From assembly GCA_026225945.1 (NCBI GenBank), contig JAMJFZ010001657.1:3506001-3570000 (forward strand): a stretch of 64,000 nucleotides of DNA, in the 5' to 3' direction. Each line of letters begins with the position of its first letter. The stretch's first letter is position 1. The position numbers and the translations under genes were made by a program. The notes beneath the pieces are model-generated. The model ran no database searches, had not been told where the DNA came from, and was given only the letters and a program-made list of their open reading frames with translations. Shown here piece by piece: positions 22,801 through 32,110 of this stretch. The DNA comes from Cricetomys ansorgei. Lineage: Eukaryota; Chordata; Mammalia; Rodentia; Nesomyidae.

Positions 22801-24865
22801 AGAATTGTTTCAGAACATGGAGGGTCGCTAGTCTCCACAGGGATTTACAGCACCAGGCTCATGGTGTTTCTCAGTCATTGACAGGCTTGGTTTTTGGCTG
22901 ACTTCTTTCCTCTGAGAGCCTTGGGATTGTTGTAGGTGAATGGCTGTTGGGCTCCCAGGATGGAAGAGATAGAGTTGTGTCCTATCTAAAGATGGGAGTG
23001 AGTGCTCTGGGCAGTGATGAGTTCCCAGTCGCTGCAGGCGCTCAGGCACAGGCCAGGTAACAGGGCAGCTCCTTTGGATTCGAGCACCATTAAGACCCTT
23101 TCAGCTCGGATCTCTCCTGAGCTGATGGCTCAAGAGTGGTTTCTATCCATGAGAGTGGCAGCTAAGTTGGAGAACCTTTCATTGTGTCTCCCAGCTGAAT
23201 CCTGAAGGGCTGTGGCAGCCTAGTGGGTGCCTGGCTCAGTCCAGGTTTGCCTTGGGGCAGTTGGCCAGGAAGCTTGGGTCTGAGGCAAGGGATGCAGTCC
23301 TGTTGCCTGTTTGTGGTTAACTCAACCAGATGGGGCCTGGCCCCAGCCCCATCTAATGCCTAGCCTTCCTTTGCCAGGCTCTTTTGCACTGTGGAGCCAG
23401 CTCCTCTCCAGCCTGGCTTGCTTATGGATGCGTGCAAGTATCTGGAGTCCCTGCAGTACCGTGTCTGGAAGAAGATGCTTGGGTCCGTTGAATCTGGTAA
23501 GGACATGCAGCAAGGTGTTCCAGGCATGTAGAGGCCATCCTGTGCTGCAGAGCTGGCCAAGCTCCTCAGCTGTTCTCCCTGCAGCCCCTTCCAGGTGGGC
23601 CTAAGGCCCCTGGTCCTCCCTGTTCTGCCCCAATTCAGAGCATTTATGATGGAAAACCTGACTTCAGGTCACCTCCCCCAAGGTCACTCTGACCCTCCAG
23701 CCAGTGTGCCCTGGTTTTATACCCAGAAATGGCAGTGGCCCAGGGGAATGTTACTTTATCTTCTTAGGTGTCCTGGGCTCGTGTGAACCTTCCTACTTCG
23801 TAATCCCTGCCTGTGTTACTCTCCTCTGGCTGCTGTCATAGAAGACCACAAATTGTCTTAAATGACCAAAGTTTGTTCCACAGTTTTGGAGTCGAGGAGC
23901 TCATTGCCAAGGAATGGGCAAAACCATGCCTCTCAGATCTGTGGGAAGGTCCTTATATTCTGGCATTTGCTGGCATTGCTTGGGTGTCGTTGGCTTTGAC
24001 TGCCAAATTGGCTTCTGCTTTAATTGGTCAGATGACATTTCTCTCCCTCATGTGTGTCTGTTTCTCTAACCCCAAATAAGGTTCCGTCCTGTGGTACTGG
24101 GGCTTACACATTGGGAGGGGTGGAGGGGAGGGGACGTTCGACCTATACCACCCCAGCAGCCCAGGGCAGTTAAGCCTGCATGCTTTGGGGCAGGTGGGGT
24201 CTCAGCAAGCCTGGCAGAAGAGTGTTCAGTTTGCTGACTCCCCTCTTCTCTCTCTGTCCCCAGTGCCGTTTAGCTTGGATCCCAACACAGCTGCCGGCTG
24301 GCTCAAAGTGGCTGATGACCTCACAAGTGTCGTCAACCATGGCTACCGTGTGCAGGTGGAGAATCCAGAGCGCTTCTCTTCAGCACCCTGCCTGCTGGGC
24401 TCTCACATTTTCTCAAAGGGCTCCCACTCTTGGGAGGTAGACGTGGGTGGCTTGCCGACCTGGCGAGTGGGCGTGGTGCGGGTGCAGGCACACGTGCAGA
24501 CACAGTCTCAGGCTGATGGAGGTGGTGAAGGCCACTCACATAGCTGCTACCACGACACACGTTCAGGTTTCTGGTACCTGTGCCGCACGCAGGGTGTGGA
24601 CGGAGACCACTGCATGACTTCAGACACAGCCACAGCCCCACTGGTTCAGGCCATGCCGCGCCGTCTGCGCGTGGAGCTGGAGTGCGAGGAGGGGGAGCTG
24701 TCCTTCTATGACTCTGAGCGCCACTGCCATCTGTATACCTTCCATGCCCACTTCGGAGAAGTGAGGCCCTACTTCTACCTAGGGGGCTCCCGCGGTGATG
24801 GTCCCCCAGAGCCTATGCGTATCTGCCACCTGCGTGTCTCCATCAAGGAAGAGCTGGACATCTGA
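12754..24865 (+). CDS. Trim35: TRIM35, RING-type E3 ubiquitin ligase (complete, six coding exons)
   Basis: Joined coding exons are 12754-13188, 18890-18985, 20625-20855, 22589-22611, 23378-23496 and 24264-24865. They total 1,506 nt, or 501 residues, with GT-AG at every junction. RING ligands are C21, C24, C36, H38, C41, C44, C57, C60. B-box 2 ligands are C101, H104, C112, D115, C120, C123, H129, H132. The coiled coil covers about 146-254, a basic run 255-262, and PRY-SPRY about 290-495, with LDPNTA at 306-311, WEV at 358-360 and LSFYD at 447-451. Exons of 96, 231 and 23 nt are the usual TRIM pattern. From the family literature (Hls5/MAIR, TRIM35), it is an E3 ligase linked to PKM2, to IRF7 and TRAF3 control in innate immunity, and to growth suppression. 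The reading frame is unbroken and all zinc ligands are present. Identity comes from recalled mouse and human TRIM35, not from a search. Confidence 0.97.
13650..13768 (-). repeat. Old B1-like SINE followed by poly-T
   Basis: agccaggctggccttgaact and cagagattacaggcctgtg identify antisense B1. A poly-T run of about 27 nt follows at 13809-13835. Confidence 0.75.
14950..15265 (+). mobile_element. Rodent LTR-like repeat
   Basis: Contains tctagattggtgattggtgt, tgggtggtgtaagaaagc and aataaaccctttcttcccta. It is in opposite orientation to the copy at 7650-8060. Confidence 0.6.
15600..15960 (+). mobile_element. Ancient MaLR-like LTR relic
   Basis: cattgggaggtggtaagtta and ccttcttggccaccatgatg are typical of the MLT/MST LTR body. 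It is strongly diverged. Confidence 0.45.
16780..16958 (-). repeat. B4-type SINE
   Basis: Antisense composite SINE: B1-like left part (gagagccagcctctcactgg) and tRNA-like right part (tttactggtggatcatctcc). Confidence 0.65.
17640..18042 (+). mobile_element. Rodent L1 3' end (5'-truncated)
   Basis: Characteristic rodent L1 3' UTR text: accaagtggttatccaatac, gactgagcaggttgtattta, aatgatgtaattataatctc, then an A-rich tail. Related upstream L1 sequence may begin near 17350. Confidence 0.85.
18199..18306 (+). repeat. Old B1-like SINE
   Basis: Diverged sense B1: gctcatgcctatgatcccac and gtgaatttaggccaacctgt. Confidence 0.6.
18890..18985 (+). CDS. Trim35: TRIM35 coding exon 2 (coiled coil, 96 nt)
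   Basis: This exon encodes residues 146-177, starting AKCKNMEHVLREKAKAFW. The acceptor is ...cacattag and the donor is GAG|gtgagt. The 96-nt, phase-0 size is the canonical TRIM-family exon after the B-box exon. The charged heptad pattern fits the start of the antiparallel coiled coil through which TRIM proteins dimerise. Confidence 0.96.
18986..20624 (+). other. TRIM35 intron 2
   Basis: A 1.6-kb intron with an LTR-like rodent repeat at 19793-20045. The rest shows no recognisable gene or repeat. Confidence 0.85.
19793..20045 (-). mobile_element. Rodent LTR-like repeat
   Basis: Contains ttctgtcgctgtgacacaca, actggaggaaagggtttgtt and accatggaggatgctg, matching the family at 7650-8060 but more diverged. 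Confidence 0.55.
20625..20855 (+). CDS. Trim35: TRIM35 coding exon 3 (coiled coil, 231 nt)
   Basis: This exon encodes residues 178-254, from VQTTWLEGRIRNEFDKLRDF to MTFLM. The acceptor is ...gatgcag and the donor is ATG|gtaaga. At 231 nt and phase 0 it is the classic TRIM coiled-coil exon. It is rich in E, K, L and Q with regular leucine spacing. Confidence 0.96.
21070..21235 (-). repeat. B3-like SINE relic
   Basis: Antisense: gcgtgggtcccagagatcaa, actcaggtcatcaggcttta, agcaagcaccttgacccact. Confidence 0.65.
22051..22135 (+). repeat. Two-copy 43-bp tandem duplication
   Basis: The 24-bp core starting cataaagatgggttctg occurs perfectly at 22069-22092 and 22112-22135. The 5' parts of the two units are similar but diverged. 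It lies within TRIM35 intron 3. Confidence 0.9.
22589..22611 (+). CDS. Trim35: TRIM35 coding exon 4 (23-nt microexon, basic linker)
   Basis: The acceptor is a strong polypyrimidine tract ending ...ttttttccag, and the donor is CG|gtaagt. It encodes KHKSRKR plus two bases of the next Arg codon (residues 255-262). The 23-nt size is typical of TRIM genes. The cluster links the coiled coil to the L2/PRY region and resembles a basic nuclear-localisation or RNA-contact patch; that role is inference. Skipping it would shift the frame. Confidence 0.94.
22612..23377 (+). other. TRIM35 intron 4
   Basis: A 766-bp intron with no repeat or extra exon recognised. Confidence 0.85.
23378..23496 (+). CDS. Trim35: TRIM35 coding exon 5 (linker to PRY)
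   Basis: The acceptor is ...tttgccag and the donor is TCTG|gtaagg. It completes Arg262 and encodes LFCTVEPAPLQPGLLMDACK onward to residue 301, plus one base of Val302. It is the linker helix preceding the PRY segment. With the 23-nt exon it sums to 142 nt, and the frame is restored by the last exon. Confidence 0.95.
23497..24263 (+). other. TRIM35 intron 5
   Basis: A 767-bp intron largely filled by an ancient MaLR-like LTR relic (about 23810-24160). Confidence 0.85.
23810..24160 (+). mobile_element. Ancient MaLR-like LTR relic
   Basis: tgttactctcctctggctgc, tgaccaaagtttgttccaca and ccccaaataaggttccgtcc recall the old mammalian MLT1/MST LTR body. Confidence 0.5.
24264..24865 (+). CDS. Trim35: TRIM35 coding exon 6 (PRY-SPRY, stop)
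   Basis: The acceptor is ...ctgtccccag and the stop is TGA at 24863-24865. It encodes residues 302-501. PRY begins at PFSLDPNTAAGW, followed by NPERFSSAPCLLG, SHSWEVDVGG, CYHDTRSGFWYLC, LECEEGELSFYD and VRPYFYLGG, all standard SPRY blocks. Residues 376-389 form a Q-rich stretch (QAHVQTQSQADGGG) that is about eight residues longer than the human equivalent as I recall it. That would account for 501 rather than 493 residues. Confidence 0.96.
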
Positions 24866-25820
24866 GCTGCCGGGGTCCCCTCTGTCCCAGCGTCTCTCGG
24901 TAGTCCATATTGACACTCATGCCGTGTCCTGTATCCTGTTTCACCCTTTCTGTAACCCTAGGTCCTCCTACACCTCTGTATTTTTGGTCCTTTTTCTGAC
25001 TAGCTAAGAGCCACCCAGGAGGTGCTTGGCTGAGCCTAGGCTCTATCTAGAGCCATGGCACCTTCAGGGTGTGGGTTTTCTGATTGTCTTTGTTCTTCTA
25101 GAATCACTAGTGATAATGTTTTTTTTCTAGAATAGGCATTTTAAACGTAGGTGCGACTAGGCTAGCCTGTCAGGAGATGCCTCTTGTTCAGTCAGGTTCT
25201 CATATATGTTTTCCAGGCCACACAGGGAAAACCCCAGGATTGGTCTAGACGGGAGTCGTCAAAGCCTCCACATGGCTTTCCTACCCCAGTGGGCAAGCTA
25301 GGCATTGACCAGGCTAACTGGCAGCGTGGCTTTCTGCAGTTGATCTGAGGTCCAGGGAGTTCCCCTATTTGTCCAATACTGACTGTGGGACGGTTAGGAC
25401 AGGAATGTCCTGGCCTGCTCTGTGGGAGCTATGTGTAGGCTACAGGGTGCTCTGGAATACAGGTCAAAGTTAATGGATGGCACAGGAAGAAAGGCAGCTC
25501 TGGGCTTTTGGCTAAGGATTGGCCAGTTTCAAGTCAGTGGCCTAGAGGCCAAAGCATCAGGATGCCGCAAGCAAGAAGACAGCTGCTCCTGGGCGGGGCT
25601 GAGCCAGAGCCCAGCTTCTCAATTTACAGTACTCCTTGAGGGTCCTACATGGATGCAAAGCTTCCTATTGGCATGGAATCAGCCCTGGTTGGTCGATTTG
25701 TGCTTTGAAAGTTTTCTCTGAAATTGTCCAAGGTTTCTAGAACACTTAGAAAGAAAATTAACTTTTTCACCTCTGTGGTTCTCAGTTTCAGAATTAAACA
25801 GTAGTCCTTGGAAATCACTG
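24866..25820 (+). other. Trim35: TRIM35 3' UTR (extent tentative)
   Basis: This is non-repetitive sequence after the stop codon. No AATAAA is seen between the stop and 27 kb. The first plausible poly(A) signal is ATTAAA at 25793-25798, followed by G/T-containing sequence, which would give a 3' UTR of roughly 950 nt. A longer UTR running toward the L1 fragment at 26632 cannot be excluded. Confidence 0.45.
25793..25798 (+). terminator. Candidate TRIM35 poly(A) signal ATTAAA
   Basis: A common variant hexamer about 930 nt past the stop codon in otherwise repeat-free sequence. It is chosen only because no canonical hexamer precedes it. Confidence 0.35.
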
Positions 25821-26631
25821 GGGGAAGTTCTGAGAAAGGGCCTGCAGAGGGCATGCTGTTTCAGCTAGGAGGAACTGTGTGGTCTGGGAGGCCCCAGATT
25901 GCAACCTGAGACCCAGGAATGGGAGAATCTTGGCCTTCTCTGCCCTTGTCTTCGTTGGTTTAAGCCTGCTTGTTCTTCCTCTGTTCTCTGCCCAGGTTTC
26001 ACCCCAACTTACACTTTGTGTGTACCTCCACCTTTTCTTTCTTGGTCATGCCTATAGATAGAGTCTAATCGCTAGCTAACCAAGTCCCAAGTAGTGTTGT
26101 GAGAAGAACTATCCCAGGTGCACGTCATAATCAGGGCCACATTCCAGACCTAGGGCCTGGCATCCCAATTTGAGCCTGCACCCCTCCTTACATAAGACTG
26201 ATGTTTTAAACTGTGCCACTCACCCACTAATTGGTTATAAATGGGTCATGTGCATTGATTATCCAGCAAGTGGAGACACAAGGAAGAAACAGGCCAGGCT
26301 GGGGACGTGGACCATATTGGCAGATGCTTGAGCACCTTGGGGACCAAGTGAGTCTGAAAGGGTATGCCCTTGGTGTGATGCGTTCAGTTTCTGTGTAAGA
26401 AACTATGAGCTTACTGTTACAATAAGCATTTAAAATGGGTTTTTAATTATTATTTTTACCATAATTCTTTTTAAATGGGATAATTTTAACGACCTAGACT
26501 CTTTTAGAAAGATTTTACTTGACCCACAACTGATATTTCTTTTAGTGCTTTTTGTAAACACAGATTCCTATTGTAATTGTACCTGACTTGATTCTTTTCA
26601 TTGTAATCTTATCGTGTGCAGTGAATGTACT
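25821..26631. other. TRIM35 3' flank, nothing further seen
   Basis: Repeat-poor sequence becoming A/T-rich after 26400. It could include a longer 3' UTR. Confidence 0.4.
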
Positions 26632-27169
26632 GTTTAATTTGTTAGTTGGTGGACATTTGGTGTGCTGTAGCTTTTTTTTTAAGCTATTATGAGTACTGCT
26701 GCTATGAAATTTGTGTGCAAGCTTTGTGTGGAGGTATCTTTTTTTGATTCTCTGTCATATACCTCGGAGTCTTTTTTCCCAGGTCGTATGATAATTACCT
26801 TAAACCCTTTGAGGACTTGCCAAGCTGTTTCTAATAGAGCGGTACCATTCTATGCTCCCATCGGCGGCAGGTGAGGGCTGGGCTGTAACACCAGCATTTG
26901 TCCACCCTCTACCTCAGCTGTCCTGGTGAAAATGAAGTGTCTCGTCTGGTCTTTAGGTGCCATCCCTGATGGCTGATAATGGAGCATCTCTTCTCGTGTT
27001 TGCCGTGTATCTGCTTAAGAGACTTCAGAGCCTTTGCCCATTGGGTTGTCTATTATCCTTTTGTTATAAAGTTTTACTAGTTTGTTGTGTATTCTAGATA
27101 AAAGTTCCTTTGTCAGATAAATGACATATAAAAAATTTCCTCCTATTCAGTGAGTTGTCTTTTTATCCT
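26632..27169 (+). mobile_element. Ancient L1M-type 3' end fragment
   Basis: gttagttggtggacatttgg, gagtactgctgctatgaaat and tctagataaaagttcctttg follow the mammalian L1M 3' order. Confidence 0.75.
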
Positions 27170-27196
27170 TAAAAAAAAAAAAAAAAAAACTTTTTT

Positions 27197-27390
27197 AGGG
27201 GCTGGTGAGATGGCTGAGTAATTAAGAGCACTTGCTGCCTTTAACAGAGGGCCCGAATTCAATTCCCAGCACCCGCGTTGGGTGGTCACAACCACTTGTT
27301 CCAGCTTTAGAGGATCTGACACCTGGTGCCTTCATCCACGCGTGCACATGCCTCATACAGACTCACATATACATAAACGAGGAACCTTAC
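27197..27390 (+). repeat. B3-type SINE, left arm of an inverted pair
   Basis: Sense B3 starting ggggctggtgagatggctga, with caattcccagcacccgcg. It is preceded by a poly-A run at 27173-27190. Confidence 0.92.
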
Positions 27391-27394
27391 AAGT

Positions 27395-27577
27395 CTTTTA
27401 AATCTATTTATACTTGTGTCTGTGTTTATGTGCACAGGTGCCTACAAAGGGCATCAGGCCCCTGGAGCCAGAGTTACAGGTGGTTGTAAACTGCCTGCTG
27501 TGGGTGCTGGGAAATGAATTTGGCTCCTTTGGAAGAGCAGCAAGTGTTGTTAACTGCTGAGCCGTCTCTTCAACCCC
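27395..27577 (-). repeat. B3-type SINE, right arm of an inverted pair
   Basis: Antisense B3: ggagccagagttacaggtgg, ttaactgctgagccgtctct. It is tail to tail with the copy at 27197-27390, with almost no spacer. Confidence 0.92.
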
Positions 27578-28482
27578 CTTCAACTATCTTTGTGATCTCT
27601 CTTAGAATTCAGAAGTTTAAGATTATGGCGATGTCCAGCACATTTGCTTTTTCCTGTTGTTGTGTATCGTCAAGATTTGGGCGTTGTCCTGAAGCCCTTA
27701 CAACACAAGACCTGTATTTTGGGCTCAGGGATGGGACGGGAAGTTGTCCCCTTGACAGGCCTTCATCCAACAGCCTAGATTCCTTCCGATTCTCTTCTAC
27801 CCTCCTGTCCTCTTTTTCATACCTTCATTACTACTAATGTAGTAATACATTGTAATAATAATATATAATAATAATGTAGTTTACTAATGTAAACACCTGT
27901 TTGCTCTTCCCTTTTGAACTCCTGTGGTTGCTAGAGGAGCCATCCTTCCATGTCCCCTCGGTCATCCTAAGTGTCTCCATACTCAACAGTGGGCGAATTT
28001 CTCCAGTGCTGTGTTGAGAGGTCCTATTGCCTGACGCTGCCTTCATGACCAAGGTTTCCTGACTCCCACACACAGGGGTCTAGCTGGGTGAATCGTGGCG
28101 TAACTCAGATATGCCACCTGGTACATACAGGGTCATTTTCATGACAGTGACCCTTGGAGATTGGGTCTTTGGGGCATCGCCTGCCTACCCATGCTCTTTC
28201 CTCTGTAGCAATGGAGAGCATCCCAGCTAATGACAGTACCATATCACCTGGAGGCGACAGACTCAGCCTTGGTAGTGGAGCTTCTGCACACCGGTGACAG
28301 AATCTCTTCCTTCCTGGGTTACCTTTGAGTGAAAAGTAGCCATTTTTACCTTGCTCCCTCTTGCTTCTGGAAGATGGAATTTCAATAGAATATGGTCTTT
28401 AGATCAGTATCAGAACAATAGAAGCCTCTGTGACTCTAGCTAGTGATGCAGTAGGGCTCAGATTTATTTTATTTTTGTGATT
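27578..28482. other. Gene-free stretch
   Basis: An ATT/ATA-rich patch lies near 27830-27890. No gene or named repeat is recognised. Confidence 0.5.
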
Positions 28483-28632
28483 ATTTATTTGAGACAGTAT
28501 CACACAGGTCTCACATTTAGCCCTAGCTAGCCTAGAACATGCTCTGTGGACCGGTCTGGTTTCATAGAAATGTGCCTGCATATGCCTCCTTTGAATGCTG
28601 GGATTGAGGGTGTGTGCAACCACACCCCGCCC
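28483..28632 (-). repeat. B1-like SINE
   Basis: Antisense: ttatttgagacagtatcaca, aatgctgggattgagggtgt, ending in ccacaccccgccc. Confidence 0.8.
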
Positions 28633-28636
28633 AAGA

Positions 28637-28828
28637 TTTTTTTTAAAGACTTATTTGTGTTTATATTTGTATATGTGTGCTTGCAGGGGCTAGAAGAGGG
28701 TGTTAGGTCTCATAAAGCTGGAGTTAACAGTTAACAGGTGTTTGTGAGCTGCCTTATATGGGTGCCAGGTCTGAACTCCACTCGTATAGACCAGCAAGTG
28801 CTCTTAGCCACGGAGCGATCTCCAGCCC
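28637..28828 (-). repeat. B3-type SINE
   Basis: Antisense: gttaacagttaacaggtgtt, caagtgctcttagccacgga, gcgatctccagccctg. Confidence 0.88.
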
Positions 28829-29403
28829 TGAAGGAATTTTCCGAACACCTCAGGAACATAAAGTGCCCTCCCAGCATGCTTCTACACCTTAACCTCCACC
28901 TTCTACAGGACCCTGGCTGGAGCTTCCTTGCCTGCCACTGTGACTTGCCCATTTTGCTGTTAGTTTCCATGGTTAGGAGCCACATGGCTGCCTGCCTGTC
29001 CTAGCTCCAGGGATGTCATTGGACCCACCAGAAGGCTATTGTGTGCTTATACAGTCTGGCACTACTGTTGTGTTGCCTGGAGTGACAAGCAATCTGTTCA
29101 TCCCAGATAGGGCACAGACTACAGAAATGATTACACCTGCTGGCCCAGTGAGTTTATTGGAGTTACTTCCAGATGCATGAGTGACTCCAGGGCAGCTGTA
29201 TCACCTCAAAGCCTGCCCCGGTGTGGGTAAACAGCTCTAAACTTACTGCACGGCTTGTGGGCATCTCCACCAAAGAGTCTCCTCTCCCCAACGGTTTACT
29301 GCTTACATTACCTTGAGGAGGGAGACTTGTGATTCTTGATTCTTGAACTTGATTGGGTCTTGAAGATTTCTCTCTTTTTTTTTTTGGATGGGTGGGGTGG
29401 GTT

Positions 29404-29548
29404 CAAGACTGGGTTTCCCTGTTGTAACTCTGGCTCTCTTAGAACTTCTTTGTAGACCAGGCTGGCCTTGAACTCACAGAGATCCGCCTGCCTCTGTCCT
29501 CTGCCTCCCGAGTGCTGGGACTAAAGGTGTGTACTGCCACCACCCAGC
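29404..29548 (-). repeat. B1 SINE
   Basis: Antisense B1: accaggctggccttgaactc and gagtgctgggactaaaggtg. Confidence 0.93.
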
Positions 29549-29574
29549 GAAAGTTTTTTTATTTTTTTTTAAAT

Positions 29575-29730
29575 CATTAAAAGTTACATTTATTTACTTC
29601 ATGGGTGTGTGGGTGCCCCAGCACCTGTATGGAGAGCAGAGGAGAACTTGTAGGGTTGGTTCTCTCCACCGTGTGGGTCATGGGATCAAACTCAGGTTTG
29701 GCAGCAAGTACCTTTTACCTCTCACCACCC
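29575..29730 (-). repeat. B3-like SINE
   Basis: Antisense: gagaacttgtagggttggtt, tctctccaccgtgtgggtca, aactcaggtttggcagcaag. Confidence 0.75.
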
Positions 29731-29960
29731 TGCTTGTAAAGTTCTTGTGAGTCTCAAGAGCTTTATAAGAAGCACTGCACCCCCTTGAAGGGACCATTTC
29801 AACTTGTGGGAATTGGCCATTCCACAACCACATAAGGATGTTTCTGTTAAAGATGGGCCACATGCAAAGATCCCATAAGATTATAAATGGACTAAAATGT
29901 GTGTGTGTGTGTGTGTGTCCAGAAGTCTGTCTTGGGTGTCATTCCTTAGGAGCTCTCCAC

Positions 29961-30176
29961 TGTTTTTTGAGACTGGTTCTCTCAGTGGACTGGAACTCAC
30001 CAAGTTGACTAGGCTGGCTGGCTAGTGAGCTGAGGTCCACCTATTGCCGCCTGGCCGGCACTGAGGTCCCAAGCATATGCATCCTGCACAGCTTTTTTAT
30101 GTGGGTTCTGGAGTGCACACTCAGGTCCTGGTGCTTACACAGCAAACACTTCCCCAGTGGACCACCTCTCCAGCCC
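29961..30176 (-). repeat. B4-type SINE
   Basis: Antisense composite: ttttttgagactggttctct, gtgcttacacagcaaacact, ggaccacctctccagccc. A short (GT)n run lies just upstream at 29901-29918. Confidence 0.8.
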
Positions 30177-30485
30177 AGGACTGACACGTTCTTACTGTTT
30201 GGTTTTCTTCTGTGCATTTTCAATGCTCAGCCACACGGGTACTGTGTCAACAGTTGCTTGTGGGATCGGCACAGTGACAGGTGTGTGGATGGGGAGCAGC
30301 GATCTGTTGCAGCATCTAAGGGTGTGGTAGTAGAATCTGGTTTTGTATATAGTGCACAAAAGCACCACTTAAAGATACATCTCAAGTTGTGACCCCATTA
30401 CTAAGGTACTTGTGCCTTGTTGGGGTCATGCACTGTGGGTTAGAAATTATGCCCTGGAGAGCTCCATTAAACAGGCATCAAACCT

Positions 30486-30630
30486 GTTGGTGGTGGCGCA
30501 CACCTTTAATCCCAGCACTGAGGAGGCAGAGGCAGGTGGATCTCTGTGAGTTCCAGGCCAGCCTGGTCTACAAAGTAAGTTCCAAGACAGTAACAGAGAA
30601 ACCCTGTCTCAAAAAACCAGAAACAACAAA
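30486..30630 (+). repeat. B1 SINE
   Basis: Sense B1: ggtggcgcacacctttaatc through aaccctgtctcaaaaaacc. Confidence 0.95.
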
Positions 30631-31019
30631 CACAAACATAGAAAAACAAAGCAGAAACACTGCCTTCAGTTGGGAAGGAGAACCGCACACAAACTCCAAG
30701 TTCAGAAGCCTGGGTCCAGGCCTGCCTTGTGATAGACAAGCTACCAGGTCTGCAGCATTTCCCAGAAGGGCCTGAGGATAACTGTATCTGCCCCAGGCTG
30801 AATTCATTGAGGTGGTTTGGAGCAAAAATGCCAAGTGTTTTATCTTAAGCCTTGTATAGGTTTCTTACCTGTCAATTCTTCAGAAAGTGGCAGATGCTGT
30901 ATTTTGAAATTGTGATTTTGTATTAACAAATCCCAGAGCCAAGGGAAAAGCTGAAAAATGTACATTGCTAGAAACATCCACATTTCAAAAAAAAATCCTT
31001 GGAATTTAGAAAGGATATA

Positions 31020-31115
31020 CAGAGTTCGTAGGTGTAGGCCTGCAAGCCCAGTTATTTGAGAGACTGAGGCAGGAGGATCATAATTTCAGGGCCAGCCCGG
31101 GCAGGCATCTTAGGA
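31020..31115 (+). repeat. Old B1/proto-B1 SINE
   Basis: gagagactgaggcaggagga and gccagcccgggcaggcatct. Confidence 0.6.
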
Positions 31116-31699
31116 TGGGCCCCACATGTAGTCCCTACTTCCCCATGAAAGTTCACATTTCAGGAACTGGGGAAGGTATTTAGTTACAGTAAAAATAGGA
31201 TCCAAAGTTGAACATACAAGCATGCAGTGTACAAAAACACAAGCTTCTCAGATGTGTGCGTTTAATTAGGTTATGTTCACATGGCTGTAACTCCTAAGTA
31301 CAGAATGTGCTAGAACAGCCTCTCCATGCATACAAGACTGCAATCCGTACTATCAGTTTTCTCCTTAGTCTTTCCAAAGACTTTGTGAGTGGCACATATT
31401 CTATTAATGAGTGTGTTCTGTGCATATTGTAACTTAAGATTGTCCTGCCCTGTATCTATCTGTAAGCAACCTGACCAGGAGCAGAAAACTCAAAATGAAG
31501 AATAGTATTAAAATAATTCCTTCTCCGTAGGGAACTGTATGGTTTCACGCAAAGTTCAACTGGTGGATTTCACACTTTTTGTTTAAATAATATACCTTAG
31601 AGTTTTAAAACAAAAAGAAAAGCCTAAAGCCTTTTAAACCTGAGACCTTAAGAAATGTGTTTCAATTACAGTCCACACAAAGGAGTCCCAGAGACTAGG

Positions 31700-31860
31700 A
31701 TAAGGAATTGGATTGGACAACTTGGGTTCAGATTCTGCCTCAACTGCTGTCAGACCTTGAGAGGGTGACTTCTTTGTGCCTTAGTTACATCAAGCGGAAG
31801 AAGAGGTAGCATCCCTTTACCCCTAGAGCTTCGGGCAATTACGAGGCAGTGTGTGTGCAC
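31700..31860 (+). repeat. MIR SINE
   Basis: Sense MIR core: aacttgggttcagattctgc, cagaccttgagagggtgact, gtgccttagttacatc. Confidence 0.7.
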
Positions 31861-31919
31861 TGTGCACATGTGCTACTGCACAAGTCAGCTTCTACTGCTA
31901 TTTCTCAAAGGCTGTCCGT

Positions 31920-32100
31920 CTTGATTTGGGGGACACAGTCTCTCTGGGACCTGGGGCTTGCTGATTAGTCAATGCTGGCTGGCCAGTGATCCCCAGGGAT
32001 CTGCCTGTCTCTGCCTCCTGAGTGTTGAGATTGAAGGCGTGCACCACCATCGCCCGGCAAGACTTGCTTTTTTTATGCAGGTCCTCATGCTTTCGAGGCA
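31920..32100 (-). repeat. B4-type SINE
   Basis: Antisense: gggacacagtctctctggga, gctggctggccagtgatccc, aggcgtgcaccaccatcgcc, gcaggtcctcatgctttcga. Confidence 0.8.
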
Positions 32101-32110
32101 AGATTTAAGG

